64,000 nucleotides of DNA from CAYMOV01 sp964392085 (lineage in GTDB: Bacteria; Oederibacteriota; Muellerivitia; Muellerivitales; Muellerivitaceae): contig CAYMOV010000001.1 in assembly GCA_964392085.1 (NCBI GenBank), forward strand, positions 1 to 64,000, given 5' to 3'. The notes beneath the pieces are model-generated. The model searched no databases and was not told where the DNA came from. It saw only the letters and a list, made by a program, of their open reading frames with translations. Position numbers and translations under genes: made by a program. Every line of letters starts with the position of its first letter. The stretch's first letter is position 1. Positions 51,808-59,544 of the stretch are shown in pieces.

Positions 51808-54012
51808 ATGGACCGAGAAATGGAAGAAAAAGCCCTCAAACCCATCAGGGTTGTATTGGGATACGTCCAATATATTCTTCTGGCCGCCGGGGCCTGGTAC
51901 GGCCTCCACGGCCAATGGTCCACGATGATCATCACCTTGGGCCTCAGCGCCCTGTGCCATCAGGTCCTGACCGCGCCCCCCGGACACCCTGACCGGCCAA
52001 CGGAGCCCCTTCCGGCCTCCAGCCCGGTCCAGTGGGGATGGATCGCCGTGGCGCTCGTCGCCGTTTACTACGCGGCACCCCTCCTGCAGCAACCCGATTA
52101 CAACTGGTTGATGGGGCTCCCCCTGTGGCTCTTGTCCGGCTGGGCCCTGTATCGAGCCTTTCCGGAGGGCCTTCCGGTCATGGATTCCCAGGACATCCCG
52201 GTCCGGCCCGTCCGGGGCCAGATGTCCGGGATCATCCTCGGTGTCCTCGTCCTCCTGACCTTCGCGGCCGTCAAAGTGGTTTTTTTCTTCAAGGGCACGA
52301 ATGTCCCATTTCCCCTGGAGGCGGTGAAACCCGGGGTCTCGCTCATCTTTGGAACCGCGCTCGCGATAATGCTTTTGAGGTGGAAACGCCCGGAGGGCAA
52401 GCCGGCCCAGGCCCTTCCCCGTGAAGCCCTTTGGGTCGCCCTTCTGATCTTGGTCGCGGCGCTCCTTCGCTACCCTTTCATCCACCACCTCTTCGCGGGA
52501 TTCCAGGGCGACGAAGCCAACGACGCCTTTGACGGCGTCAATGCCATGACGATGTCGAACGGCGTGGATTCCCCCTTTAAGACATCCTGGGGCGGTTCCC
52601 CCTCCATGCCGTATTTTTTCGCCGCGGAGTTCCTCAAGGTCTTCGGGATCAACCTCATCGGTTACCGCCTGTACACCCTGACGGCTTGTTTCATCTCGGT
52701 TTGGGTTTTCTTCAAGTGGGTCCGGTTCTATTTCAGCGCCAGGGCCTCCCTGGTGGCCTCCTTCCTGCTGGCCATCTCCTGGTGGCACCTATACAACTCC
52801 TTCGCGGTCTTCAACAACAACATCACCTTCCTGATGGAAGTGACGTCGTTCTATTTCCTGGAAAAGGCCCTCCGAAGCGGGCGCAAGGTCGATTTCTGGT
52901 GGACCGGGGTCTTTTTCGCGACCTCCGTTCAAACCTACATCTCCGGCCGTTTGGTCTCGGTCATGGGGTTCACGGCGGTCCTGGCCTGCGTCCTCATCGC
53001 CGGGCGCTGGACCTTCGTGAAGACCTATTGGAAGAACCTCCTTCTGGCCGCCCTGTCTTACCTGGTCTTCATTTCGCCCTTCCTCTGGTACATCCTCCAT
53101 TTCCCCCGGGAATTCCTTGGTCGGGCCAAGTACCTGAACATTTTCACCGAAGTCCAACGTACCGGTGATCATTGGTTGCCCTTCAAGACCGGGGCCTTCA
53201 CATTGCTGTCCCCGTTTTGGACGACTCCCAGCCCCGACCGGCGGTTCATGATCCCGGGGGATTCCATGGTGGACGGCTTTTCGGCCTTCCTCTTCCTGAC
53301 GGGTTTGGTCCTGGCGTTTTTCACCCTTCGCCGTCGGGTCAGTTGGCTGGGTTTTTGCGGGTTATTCTTCGGCATGTTGACCAACGCCCTCGCGATCCAG
53401 GGTATGAATCCGGATACCGCCTACATCAACGCCATGCGCCTGTTCCTGGCGCTGCCCTTCATCCTTTTCCTCGCGGCTCGGGGAGCCGAATGGTACTTAG
53501 GGATGTTGGATTCCTACGGAAAAGCCGGCAAACTTTTGGTCCGCGTCTTCCTCATCGTGGGTTTTTCCATAGCGGGATATTACAACATCCACCTTTATTA
53601 CTTTAGGCTCGAGGATCGGCCCTCGGATTGGTGCGCCGTGGGATACCACGAAGTGGAGTTGGGGAAGATCTACCAGAGGGACCTTCCTACCGCACATTTG
53701 ATGATCGATTGCGACGCTTATAACGGTGTCGTCGATTTCTTCACGGGGCTTCGTCAGAAAAATTTCGACGTCATCACCGGAAACAAGGTGGACTTCCCGA
53801 TCCTGTACCCGGTGACCCGCGACGTGGAGATCTTCATGCAGCCGAACAAGCTCAAGAACGTCCAGGACGACTGCCTCAAATGGTACCCCAAGGCGGTCTG
53901 GACGGATTACAAGAATCCCTGGGGGGAATTGTACGCCCGCAGTGTCCGGATCAGTCGAGAGGACATCCAGGCCCTTCAAAACGGAAAGACAGTCGGGGAT
54001 CCCCTCCCCTGA
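51808..54012 (+). CDS. GT-C type (family 39-like) membrane glycosyltransferase
   Basis: About 734 residues; start uncertain (ATG 51808 or 51820, or GTG 51796). An N-terminal part with about five hydrophobic segments (residues 10-210) precedes a PMT/ArnT-like core, whose first loop FQGDEANDAFDGVNAM has the catalytic Asp-Glu of the superfamily. Further motifs: GVDSPFKTSWGGSPSMPYFFAAEFLKVFG, and SFLLAISWWHLYNSFAVFNNNITFL. The last 150 residues are soluble and extracytoplasmic, and align with the segment that precedes PA14 in the paralogue at 43853-45964 (NPWGELYA versus NPKGEPIA), but this protein ends there. The donor is probably a polyprenyl-phosphate sugar. Confidence 0.8.
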   Translation: MDREMEEKALKPIRVVLGYVQYILLAAGAWYGLHGQWSTMIITLGLSALCHQVLTAPPGHPDRPTEPLPASSPVQWGWIAVALVAVYYAAPLLQQPDYNWLMGLPLWLLSGWALYRAFPEGLPVMDSQDIPVRPVRGQMSGIILGVLVLLTFAAVKVVFFFKGTNVPFPLEAVKPGVSLIFGTALAIMLLRWKRPEGKPAQALPREALWVALLILVAALLRYPFIHHLFAGFQGDEANDAFDGVNAMTMSNGVDSPFKTSWGGSPSMPYFFAAEFLKVFGINLIGYRLYTLTACFISVWVFFKWVRFYFSARASLVASFLLAISWWHLYNSFAVFNNNITFLMEVTSFYFLEKALRSGRKVDFWWTGVFFATSVQTYISGRLVSVMGFTAVLACVLIAGRWTFVKTYWKNLLLAALSYLVFISPFLWYILHFPREFLGRAKYLNIFTEVQRTGDHWLPFKTGAFTLLSPFWTTPSPDRRFMIPGDSMVDGFSAFLFLTGLVLAFFTLRRRVSWLGFCGLFFGMLTNALAIQGMNPDTAYINAMRLFLALPFILFLAARGAEWYLGMLDSYGKAGKLLVRVFLIVGFSIAGYYNIHLYYFRLEDRPSDWCAVGYHEVELGKIYQRDLPTAHLMIDCDAYNGVVDFFTGLRQKNFDVITGNKVDFPILYPVTRDVEIFMQPNKLKNVQDDCLKWYPKAVWTDYKNPWGELYARSVRISREDIQALQNGKTVGDPLP

Positions 54013-54044
54013 CCCAATCGGACGCTGGGGCGTCCCGGAGAAAC

Positions 54045-55550
54045 ATGAACGAACCTAACGATTTCCTGCAAGTCCGCCTGGAGAAGCTCAAGGCGATCCG
54101 TGAGAAGGGGATCAACCCCTATCCCTCCCGATTCGACGTGACCCACCGTTCCGCCGACCTCCTGCAGGCCCATTCGGGCCTGGAGGCCGGGCAGTCCCGC
54201 GAGCCCGAGAAGGTCTCCGTGGCGGGGCGGGTCATGACCCTCCGCGCCCACGGCAAGAGCACCTTCGCGCACCTCCAGGATTCCCTCGGGAAGATCCAGG
54301 TCTACCTCAAGCTGGACGCGGTCGGGGCCGAAGCCTACGCGACCTTCGGCTTGGTGGAGATGGGCGACTGGATCGGGGTGACCGGTTATCCCTTCAAGAC
54401 CCGGACCGGCGAGGTCACGATCCACGTGGAGACCTATACGATCCTCTCCAAGGCGCTCCATCCCCTGCCGGAGAAATGGCACGGCTTGACGGACGTCGAG
54501 GCCCGATACCGGCACCGCTACGTGGACCTGATCGTGAACCCGGATGTCCGCAGGACCTTTGAGACCCGGTCCAAGGTGGTCTCGGCCATCCGCCGTTTGA
54601 TGGACAGCCTGTCGTTCCTGGAAGTCGAAACCCCCATGATGCACCCGATCCCGGGCGGGGCGGCCGCCAAACCCTTCACGACGCACCACAACGCCTTGGA
54701 CATGGACCTTTTCCTTCGGGTGGCACCCGAGCTTTACCTGAAACGCCTGCTCGTGGGCGGTCTCGAACGGGTTTACGAGATCAACCGCAACTTCCGGAAC
54801 GAGGGCGTCAGCACCAAACACAACCCGGAGTTCACCATGTTGGAGGCCTACCAGGCCTTCGGAGATTGCGGCACGGTGATGGATTTGACCGAGAAAATCA
54901 TAGCGGCCGCCGCCGAGGGCGCCGGCAAGGACCTGCGCATGACCATCGGCGGGTTGGAGGTTGATTTCACGCCGCCCTTCAAACGGATCCCGCTCCTCCA
55001 GGCCCTGAAGGAGATCGGCGGCGTCGACTACGACGCCATCTCGATCGAGGAACTCCGGAACCGCGTGAAGGAATCGCCCGCCAACGTGAAACACCTCGAG
55101 TCCCTGGCCAAGGCCGAATTGGCCTACCTGCTGTTCGGCGAACTGGTGGAATCCAAGCTGACGGACCCGGTCTTCATCACGGACTTCCCGGTGGAGGTTT
55201 CGCCGCTCTCCAAATCCAAACCCTCCAACCCCGCGCTGACCGAAAGGTTCGAACTGTTCGTCCTGGGGCGGGAGATCGCCAATGGTTTCTCGGAGTTGAA
55301 CGATCCGGTCGACCAGCGCCGCCGTTTCGAGAAGCAGGTCGAATTGCGCAAGGCCGGTGACGAGGAGGGCATGTTCCTCGACGAGGACTATATCCTGGCC
55401 TTGTCCTACGGCATGCCGCCCGCGGGCGGCGTGGGCATCGGCATCGACCGCCTGCTGATGCTCTTGACGGACAGCCCCTCGATCCGTGACGTCATCCTGT
55501 TCCCGCTGATGCGTCCCCGCGCCGACGAGGAACGGATGGTTTTCGAATGA
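54045..55550 (+). CDS. lysS: Lysine-tRNA ligase (class II)
   Basis: A 501-residue class II LysRS starting at ATG 54045 (CGGAG upstream). OB-fold anticodon domain (about 55-155, VSVAGRVMTLRAHGKSTFAHLQD), motif 1 region YVDLIVNPDVRRTFETRSKVV, motif 2 VYEINRNFRNEGVSTKHNPEFTMLEAY, motif 3 GMPPAGGVGIGIDRLLMLLTDSPSIRDVILFP. The flipping-loop ELYLKRLLVGGLERVYEI is typical. It lies 32 bases after the glycosyltransferase and 28 before lolC, so it may be co-transcribed with both. Confidence 0.96.
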   Translation: MNEPNDFLQVRLEKLKAIREKGINPYPSRFDVTHRSADLLQAHSGLEAGQSREPEKVSVAGRVMTLRAHGKSTFAHLQDSLGKIQVYLKLDAVGAEAYATFGLVEMGDWIGVTGYPFKTRTGEVTIHVETYTILSKALHPLPEKWHGLTDVEARYRHRYVDLIVNPDVRRTFETRSKVVSAIRRLMDSLSFLEVETPMMHPIPGGAAAKPFTTHHNALDMDLFLRVAPELYLKRLLVGGLERVYEINRNFRNEGVSTKHNPEFTMLEAYQAFGDCGTVMDLTEKIIAAAAEGAGKDLRMTIGGLEVDFTPPFKRIPLLQALKEIGGVDYDAISIEELRNRVKESPANVKHLESLAKAELAYLLFGELVESKLTDPVFITDFPVEVSPLSKSKPSNPALTERFELFVLGREIANGFSELNDPVDQRRRFEKQVELRKAGDEEGMFLDEDYILALSYGMPPAGGVGIGIDRLLMLLTDSPSIRDVILFPLMRPRADEERMVFE

Positions 55551-55578
55551 CCCGGTCCCGGGGGATCCGACCTTGAAC

Positions 55579-56826
55579 ATGCCTTTTGAGCTGTCCCTGG
55601 CCCTCCGCTACATGCGGTCCAAGCGCAAAAGGTCCGCCGTCTCCATCCTGACCTGGCTGTCCGTGGGCGGAGTGGCCATCGGGGTCATGGCCCTGATGGT
55701 GGTCCTCTCGGTCATGAACGGGTTCGACAACGACCTCAAGACCAAGATCGTGGGGCTCAACGCCCATATCCTCATCATGCCCCACCTCCAACAGCCCTTC
55801 GACGACTACGCCAAGGTGGTGGAGAGGGTGAAAACCCTGCCCCATGTCATCGCCGTGGGACCTTATGTGGACGGACAGGCTTTGGCCAAGTCCACGGAAC
55901 GGTCCCTCGGCATCGCGGTTTGGGGCGTCGACCCGGACTCCCCCCAAGCCATCGCCGACCTGGACAAGTACTTGTTTGAGGCCAAAGCCGTAGACCTCAA
56001 GCCCGAGATGGCGGGTAAGAACGGACGCCCTGAGAGGATCTTTCTGGGCCGGGAATTGGCCCGGCGGATGGGGGTCGGACTGGGTGACGACCTGATTCTT
56101 TTCCTCCCGATCCTCCAACAAACGCCCCTGGGGATGATGCCGACCTCCAAGAAGTTCCAGATCGTGGGGATCTTCTCCACGGGGATGTACGACTACGACG
56201 CCTCCTTCGCCTACGTGGCCCTGGACCAGGCCAAGGCCATGTACAACCTGGGGGAAGGGGCCACTGGGGTTGCGGTCAAGGTCGACGATGTGGATCGCGC
56301 TCCGGAGGTGGCCCGACGGATCCGGGAGGAACTCAAGGGCCGCTACCAGGTCCAGGACTGGCTCCAGATGAACCGGAACCTCTTTGTGGCCCTTGAGACC
56401 GAGAAGATGGTCATGGCGGTGATCCTCTCGCTCATCGTCCTGGTGGCGGCCCTCAACATCGTGAATCCCCTGACCATGGTGGTGATCGAGAAAACGAAGG
56501 AAATCGGGATCCTGAAGGCCATGGGGGCCGCGGACCGCAGCATTGCCTCCATTTTCATCATGCAGGGACTCTTCATCGGGGTATTGGGCACGATTCTCGG
56601 GGCGGCCCTGGGATTCGGCATCTGCGAAATCATCAAGCAAGTCCCCATCCCCATGCCGGGGGGGGGGAGCGTCTATTACATCGACCGGTTGCCGGTGATG
56701 GTGGATCCCGTGCTGTCCTACGTGCTGATTCCCCTGGGTTCCATCCTGCTTTGCTTCGTGGCCACCCTTTTCCCGGCGCGTCAGGCCGCGAAATTGGAAC
56801 CGGTCGAGGCGATCCGGTACGAATAG
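55579..56826 (+). CDS. lolC: Lipoprotein-releasing ABC transporter permease LolC/LolE
   Basis: A 415-residue MacB/FtsX-like permease from ATG 55579 (TTG 55573 is an alternative). FELSLALRYMRSKRKRSAVSILTWLSVGGVAIGVMALMVVLSVMNGFDNDL is the LolC/E N-terminus (read in short parts: SLALRYMRSKRKR, then GVMALMVVLSVMNGF). A periplasmic domain fills about 55-260, and three helices end the protein, with MVVIEKTKEIGILKAMGA as coupling helix. A G10 run (56658-56667) codes for part of PMPGGGSVYY. Only one permease gene is present, so it may act as a homodimer with LolD. Confidence 0.92.
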   Translation: MPFELSLALRYMRSKRKRSAVSILTWLSVGGVAIGVMALMVVLSVMNGFDNDLKTKIVGLNAHILIMPHLQQPFDDYAKVVERVKTLPHVIAVGPYVDGQALAKSTERSLGIAVWGVDPDSPQAIADLDKYLFEAKAVDLKPEMAGKNGRPERIFLGRELARRMGVGLGDDLILFLPILQQTPLGMMPTSKKFQIVGIFSTGMYDYDASFAYVALDQAKAMYNLGEGATGVAVKVDDVDRAPEVARRIREELKGRYQVQDWLQMNRNLFVALETEKMVMAVILSLIVLVAALNIVNPLTMVVIEKTKEIGILKAMGAADRSIASIFIMQGLFIGVLGTILGAALGFGICEIIKQVPIPMPGGGSVYYIDRLPVMVDPVLSYVLIPLGSILLCFVATLFPARQAAKLEPVEAIRYE

Positions 56827-56830
56827 ATAC

Positions 56831-56911
56831 GTAATGAGGAAAGCTGGATTCGGAATGAGGAATTGGAAGTCCAGCCTTACATTCCGCGTTTCGCATTCCT
56901 AGTTCCTCATT
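56831..56911. repeat. BIME-like palindromic repeat between lolC and lolD
   Basis: Outer arms AATGAGGAA (56833-56841) and TTCCTCATT (56903-56911) are perfect complements. Inner arms AAGCTGGA and TCCAGCCTT (56840-56878) also pair with one bulge. The whole is built from 9-10-base words like GGAATGAGG, CGGAATG and GCATTCC. No coding frame. A different word family from the CACGGAG repeats. Confidence 0.65.
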
Positions 56912-56924
56912 GCCGGAGGTTTTC

Positions 56925-57605
56925 GTGGAGCTTTTCAAGCTACAGAACGTCTCGAAGAGCTTCGAGATGGACGGCCAGCAGGTCCAGGCCCTCAAGGGGG
57001 TTTCCCTGGGCTTGGACGCCGGGGACATGACCGTCATCCTGGGCCCTTCGGGCTCTGGAAAAAGCACGCTCCTCACCCTCTTGGGGGGGCTCAGCCGGCC
57101 CTCGGACGGTCAGGTGTCCTACCGGGGGCAATCCCTCTACAAGATGCCAGGCGCCGAGTTGGCCGCCATCCGAAACAAGTCCTTCGGCTTTGTCTTCCAA
57201 TTCCACCATCTGATGCCGGAATTGACCGCCCTGGAAAACGTCCAATTGCCTTCCCGGATCCTCCGTTTGCCCCCGGAGGAGTGTCGGGAGCGCGCCAGGT
57301 CCCTTTTGGAACTGGTCGGGTTGAAGGACCGCATGGACCACAAGCCCGGCGAGATGTCCGGCGGGGAACAACAGCGCGTGGCGGTGGCCCGGGCCCTGGT
57401 GAACCAACCGGAAGTCGTCCTGGCCGACGAACCCACCGGCAACCTGGACTTGAAGACCGCCGAGGGAATCCATGACCTCCTTTGGGATGCCTGCCAGAAG
57501 GACGGCCGCACCTTGATCGTGGTCACCCATTTCGAGCCCTTGGCCAAGCGCGCGGACCAGGTCATCACCCTCAACGGCGGGCTGCTGACAAAAAAACGGG
57601 GATAA
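56925..57605 (+). CDS. lolD: Lipoprotein-releasing ABC transporter ATP-binding protein LolD
   Basis: A 226-residue ATPase starting at GTG 56925 behind a GGAGG. Walker A ILGPSGSGKSTLL, Q-loop FQFHHLMPELTALENV, signature MSGGEQQRVAVARAL, Walker B VVLADEPTGNLD, H-loop VVTHF. LolD drives release of lipoproteins from the inner membrane to the carrier LolA. It is separated from lolC by the palindromic repeat. Confidence 0.94.
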   Translation: MELFKLQNVSKSFEMDGQQVQALKGVSLGLDAGDMTVILGPSGSGKSTLLTLLGGLSRPSDGQVSYRGQSLYKMPGAELAAIRNKSFGFVFQFHHLMPELTALENVQLPSRILRLPPEECRERARSLLELVGLKDRMDHKPGEMSGGEQQRVAVARALVNQPEVVLADEPTGNLDLKTAEGIHDLLWDACQKDGRTLIVVTHFEPLAKRADQVITLNGGLLTKKRG

Positions 57606-57638
57606 ACCCGGTACCCGTATCAATCCGCGGAGCGGAAC

Positions 57639-58229
57639 ATGTTGTGTCAAAAGTGCAACCAACGTCCCGCCACGGTGTTCATCACCCAAACCGTGAACCA
57701 AAAGACGTCCCAGGTCCACCTCTGCGAGCTTTGCGCGGGGGAACAGGCCACGCTGGGGGGCGGCCAACCCTTTACCTTGACGCTCGATCCCTCGGCGCTG
57801 TTGAAGGACTTTTTCACGAATTCCTTCCCGGGCTTCGAGCCGGGTCCCGGCGCCCCCGACACCGATCCGCTCTCGTCCAGGAAGCCGGCGGCGGAATCCG
57901 AGGCGGAGTGCCAGGTCTGTGCCTACCCCTTTTCCCAATTCAAGCGGACGGGCCGTCTCGGATGCCCCGCTTGCTACGGCTCCTTCGCCGCCCTCTTGGC
58001 GCCGGTCCTGGCGAGTGTCCATGGGGGGGGCCACCACGTGGCGGAGCCGACGTCGGTGGACCTCTCCCGCCCGGAGAATTCCCCAGTCGATCCACACTCC
58101 ACGAATCCCAATGAAGATCCACGTTTGTCCGAACTGCGCCGACGCCTCCAGGAGGCGGTGGCGGAGGAGCGGTTCGAGGAGGCCGTGGAACTGCGGGACG
58201 AAATCAAAAACATCAAAAACGGGTCCTGA
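57639..58229 (+). CDS. mcsA: McsA-like zinc and UVR-motif protein
   Basis: A 196-residue protein with two pairs of CxxC motifs at each of two sites: CQKC with CELC (residues 3-30) and CQVC with CPAC (about 90-110), which bind zinc in McsA. A Pro-rich spacer separates the two. The C-terminus is a UVR helical pair, LRRRLQEAVAEERFEEAVELRDEIKNIK. In Bacillus subtilis McsA activates the arginine kinase McsB. Next to mcsB and clpC. RBS: GGAG upstream of ATG 57639. Confidence 0.88.
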   Translation: MLCQKCNQRPATVFITQTVNQKTSQVHLCELCAGEQATLGGGQPFTLTLDPSALLKDFFTNSFPGFEPGPGAPDTDPLSSRKPAAESEAECQVCAYPFSQFKRTGRLGCPACYGSFAALLAPVLASVHGGGHHVAEPTSVDLSRPENSPVDPHSTNPNEDPRLSELRRRLQEAVAEERFEEAVELRDEIKNIKNGS

Positions 58230-58300
58230 ATCTCAGGCATTAAGCCTTATGTTTGGAATCGGAGAAATCAAAACTTAGAACTTGTGTGGAGGTTGTTGGA

Positions 58301-59356
58301 GTGTTTGAAGAGATGCTTTCGTCACGGGACGACTGGTTCCTGAAGCCGGGTCCCCAATGGGAAGTGGCGGTCTCCAGCCGGGTCCGCTTCGCCCGTAATC
58401 TTGATGGCCGCCGTTTCCCGAACCACTCCGGGGCCCAGGAACAACGGGAAGCCGTCGAAGCCCTCGAAATGGCCTTTGCCTCCCTCCCGGGGGAAAACCT
58501 CCAGGTGGTCCCCCTGAAGGAAGTCGGGCCCCTGGACCGCCAATTCCTCGTGGAACGGCGGTTGATCTCGGTCGAATTGGCCGCGGGGTTGGGCGAGAGG
58601 GGAGCCGTCTTCAACCCCTCCGAAGGGGTGGGCGCCCTCCTGAACGAGGAGGACCACCTTCGGCTCCAGGTCTTCAAGTCCGGCTTGAACCTCCAGGAGG
58701 CTCTCCGCCGGATCCGGTCCTTGGAGGAACCCCTCGCGGGGATCCTTTCCTTCGCGAAGGATCCGGTCTTGGGTTACCTCACGGCTTGCCCGACCAACCT
58801 TGGTTGGGGCCTGAGGGCCAGCGTCATGCTGCACCTCCCGGCTTTGGTCTACACGAACCAGATCCTGAAGGTCCTGGAGGGGGTCAACCAGGTCGGGCTG
58901 GTCGTCCGGGGTCTCCAGGGTGAATCCACAAGGGTCCAAAGCGCCTTCTTCCAAGTCTCAAACCAATCGTCCCTCGGGAAACGGCCCGCCGAGATCGTGG
59001 AGCACGTGGAACGGGTCGCCCGCCAACTCATCGAGGTGGAATGGCAGGCCCGGAAGACCGTTTTTTCCCAGGAAGGGATGGCGGCCCAGGACCGGATCTG
59101 CCGGACCCTGGGCGTCCTGAAATCCGCGAAGTTGATGGTGTTGGAGGAGGCCTTGGACTCCCTTTCGGCCCTGCGGGTGGGCGTGGAAGGACGGATCATC
59201 CGGGACCTTTCCTTGGCGGACCTCAACCGTTTCCTCCTCGCGGTTCAACCCGCCCACTTGGCGAAGGCCGCCGGCCAAGAACTGGGGCCTGAGGATCAAT
59301 TGGTCCATCGGGCGACCTATTTACGCCAAGCTTTACGGCAAACGGAGCCCGCCTAA
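58301..59356 (+). CDS. mcsB: Protein-arginine kinase McsB
   Basis: A 351-residue guanidino-kinase-like enzyme that phosphorylates arginines on proteins, marking them for ClpCP. I start at GTG 58301, which has GGAGG exactly eight bases before it; the frame is open further upstream but has no equal site. Motifs: VSSRVRFARNLDG, VFNPSEGVGALLNEEDHLRLQ, and CPTNLGWGLRASVMLHLPAL (the catalytic Cys-containing loop; usual members have LGTG, here LGWG), and NQSSLG. C-terminal dimer and phospho-arginine-binding domain is present. Sits between mcsA and clpC. Confidence 0.9.
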   Translation: MFEEMLSSRDDWFLKPGPQWEVAVSSRVRFARNLDGRRFPNHSGAQEQREAVEALEMAFASLPGENLQVVPLKEVGPLDRQFLVERRLISVELAAGLGERGAVFNPSEGVGALLNEEDHLRLQVFKSGLNLQEALRRIRSLEEPLAGILSFAKDPVLGYLTACPTNLGWGLRASVMLHLPALVYTNQILKVLEGVNQVGLVVRGLQGESTRVQSAFFQVSNQSSLGKRPAEIVEHVERVARQLIEVEWQARKTVFSQEGMAAQDRICRTLGVLKSAKLMVLEEALDSLSALRVGVEGRIIRDLSLADLNRFLLAVQPAHLAKAAGQELGPEDQLVHRATYLRQALRQTEPA

Positions 59357-59544
59357 AGACCTCTCAACGGACCCGTCTCCACCCGCCCAAGACGGTTATT
59401 CTTTCGGGGACTCTTGCCTCCCGGAGGGACCTTTCTTATAGATAACCCCAGAGTAATAAAGGTAAAATCGCCTTCTCACGGCTTTTCACCCGTTTGGGTG
59501 GACAGCCGGAAGCGGGTCCCGGCCCCCAGGCCAAGGAGCATTTC

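Noticed and set aside
50875..52788. Minus-strand frame of 637 codons across prfB and the following glycosyltransferase
   Set aside because: It crosses two real genes on the other strand and has a composition typical of shadows.
53976..55580. Minus-strand frame of 534 codons opposite lysS
   Set aside because: Shadow of lysS; the residue pattern is the mirror of its codon bias.
59400..59540. Possible CtsR or CIRCE operator before clpC
   Set aside because: I looked for paired GGTCAAA heptads and for the TTAGCACTC/GAGTGCTAA repeat, and found neither. AAAGGTAAAA near 59457 is only a partial half-site.
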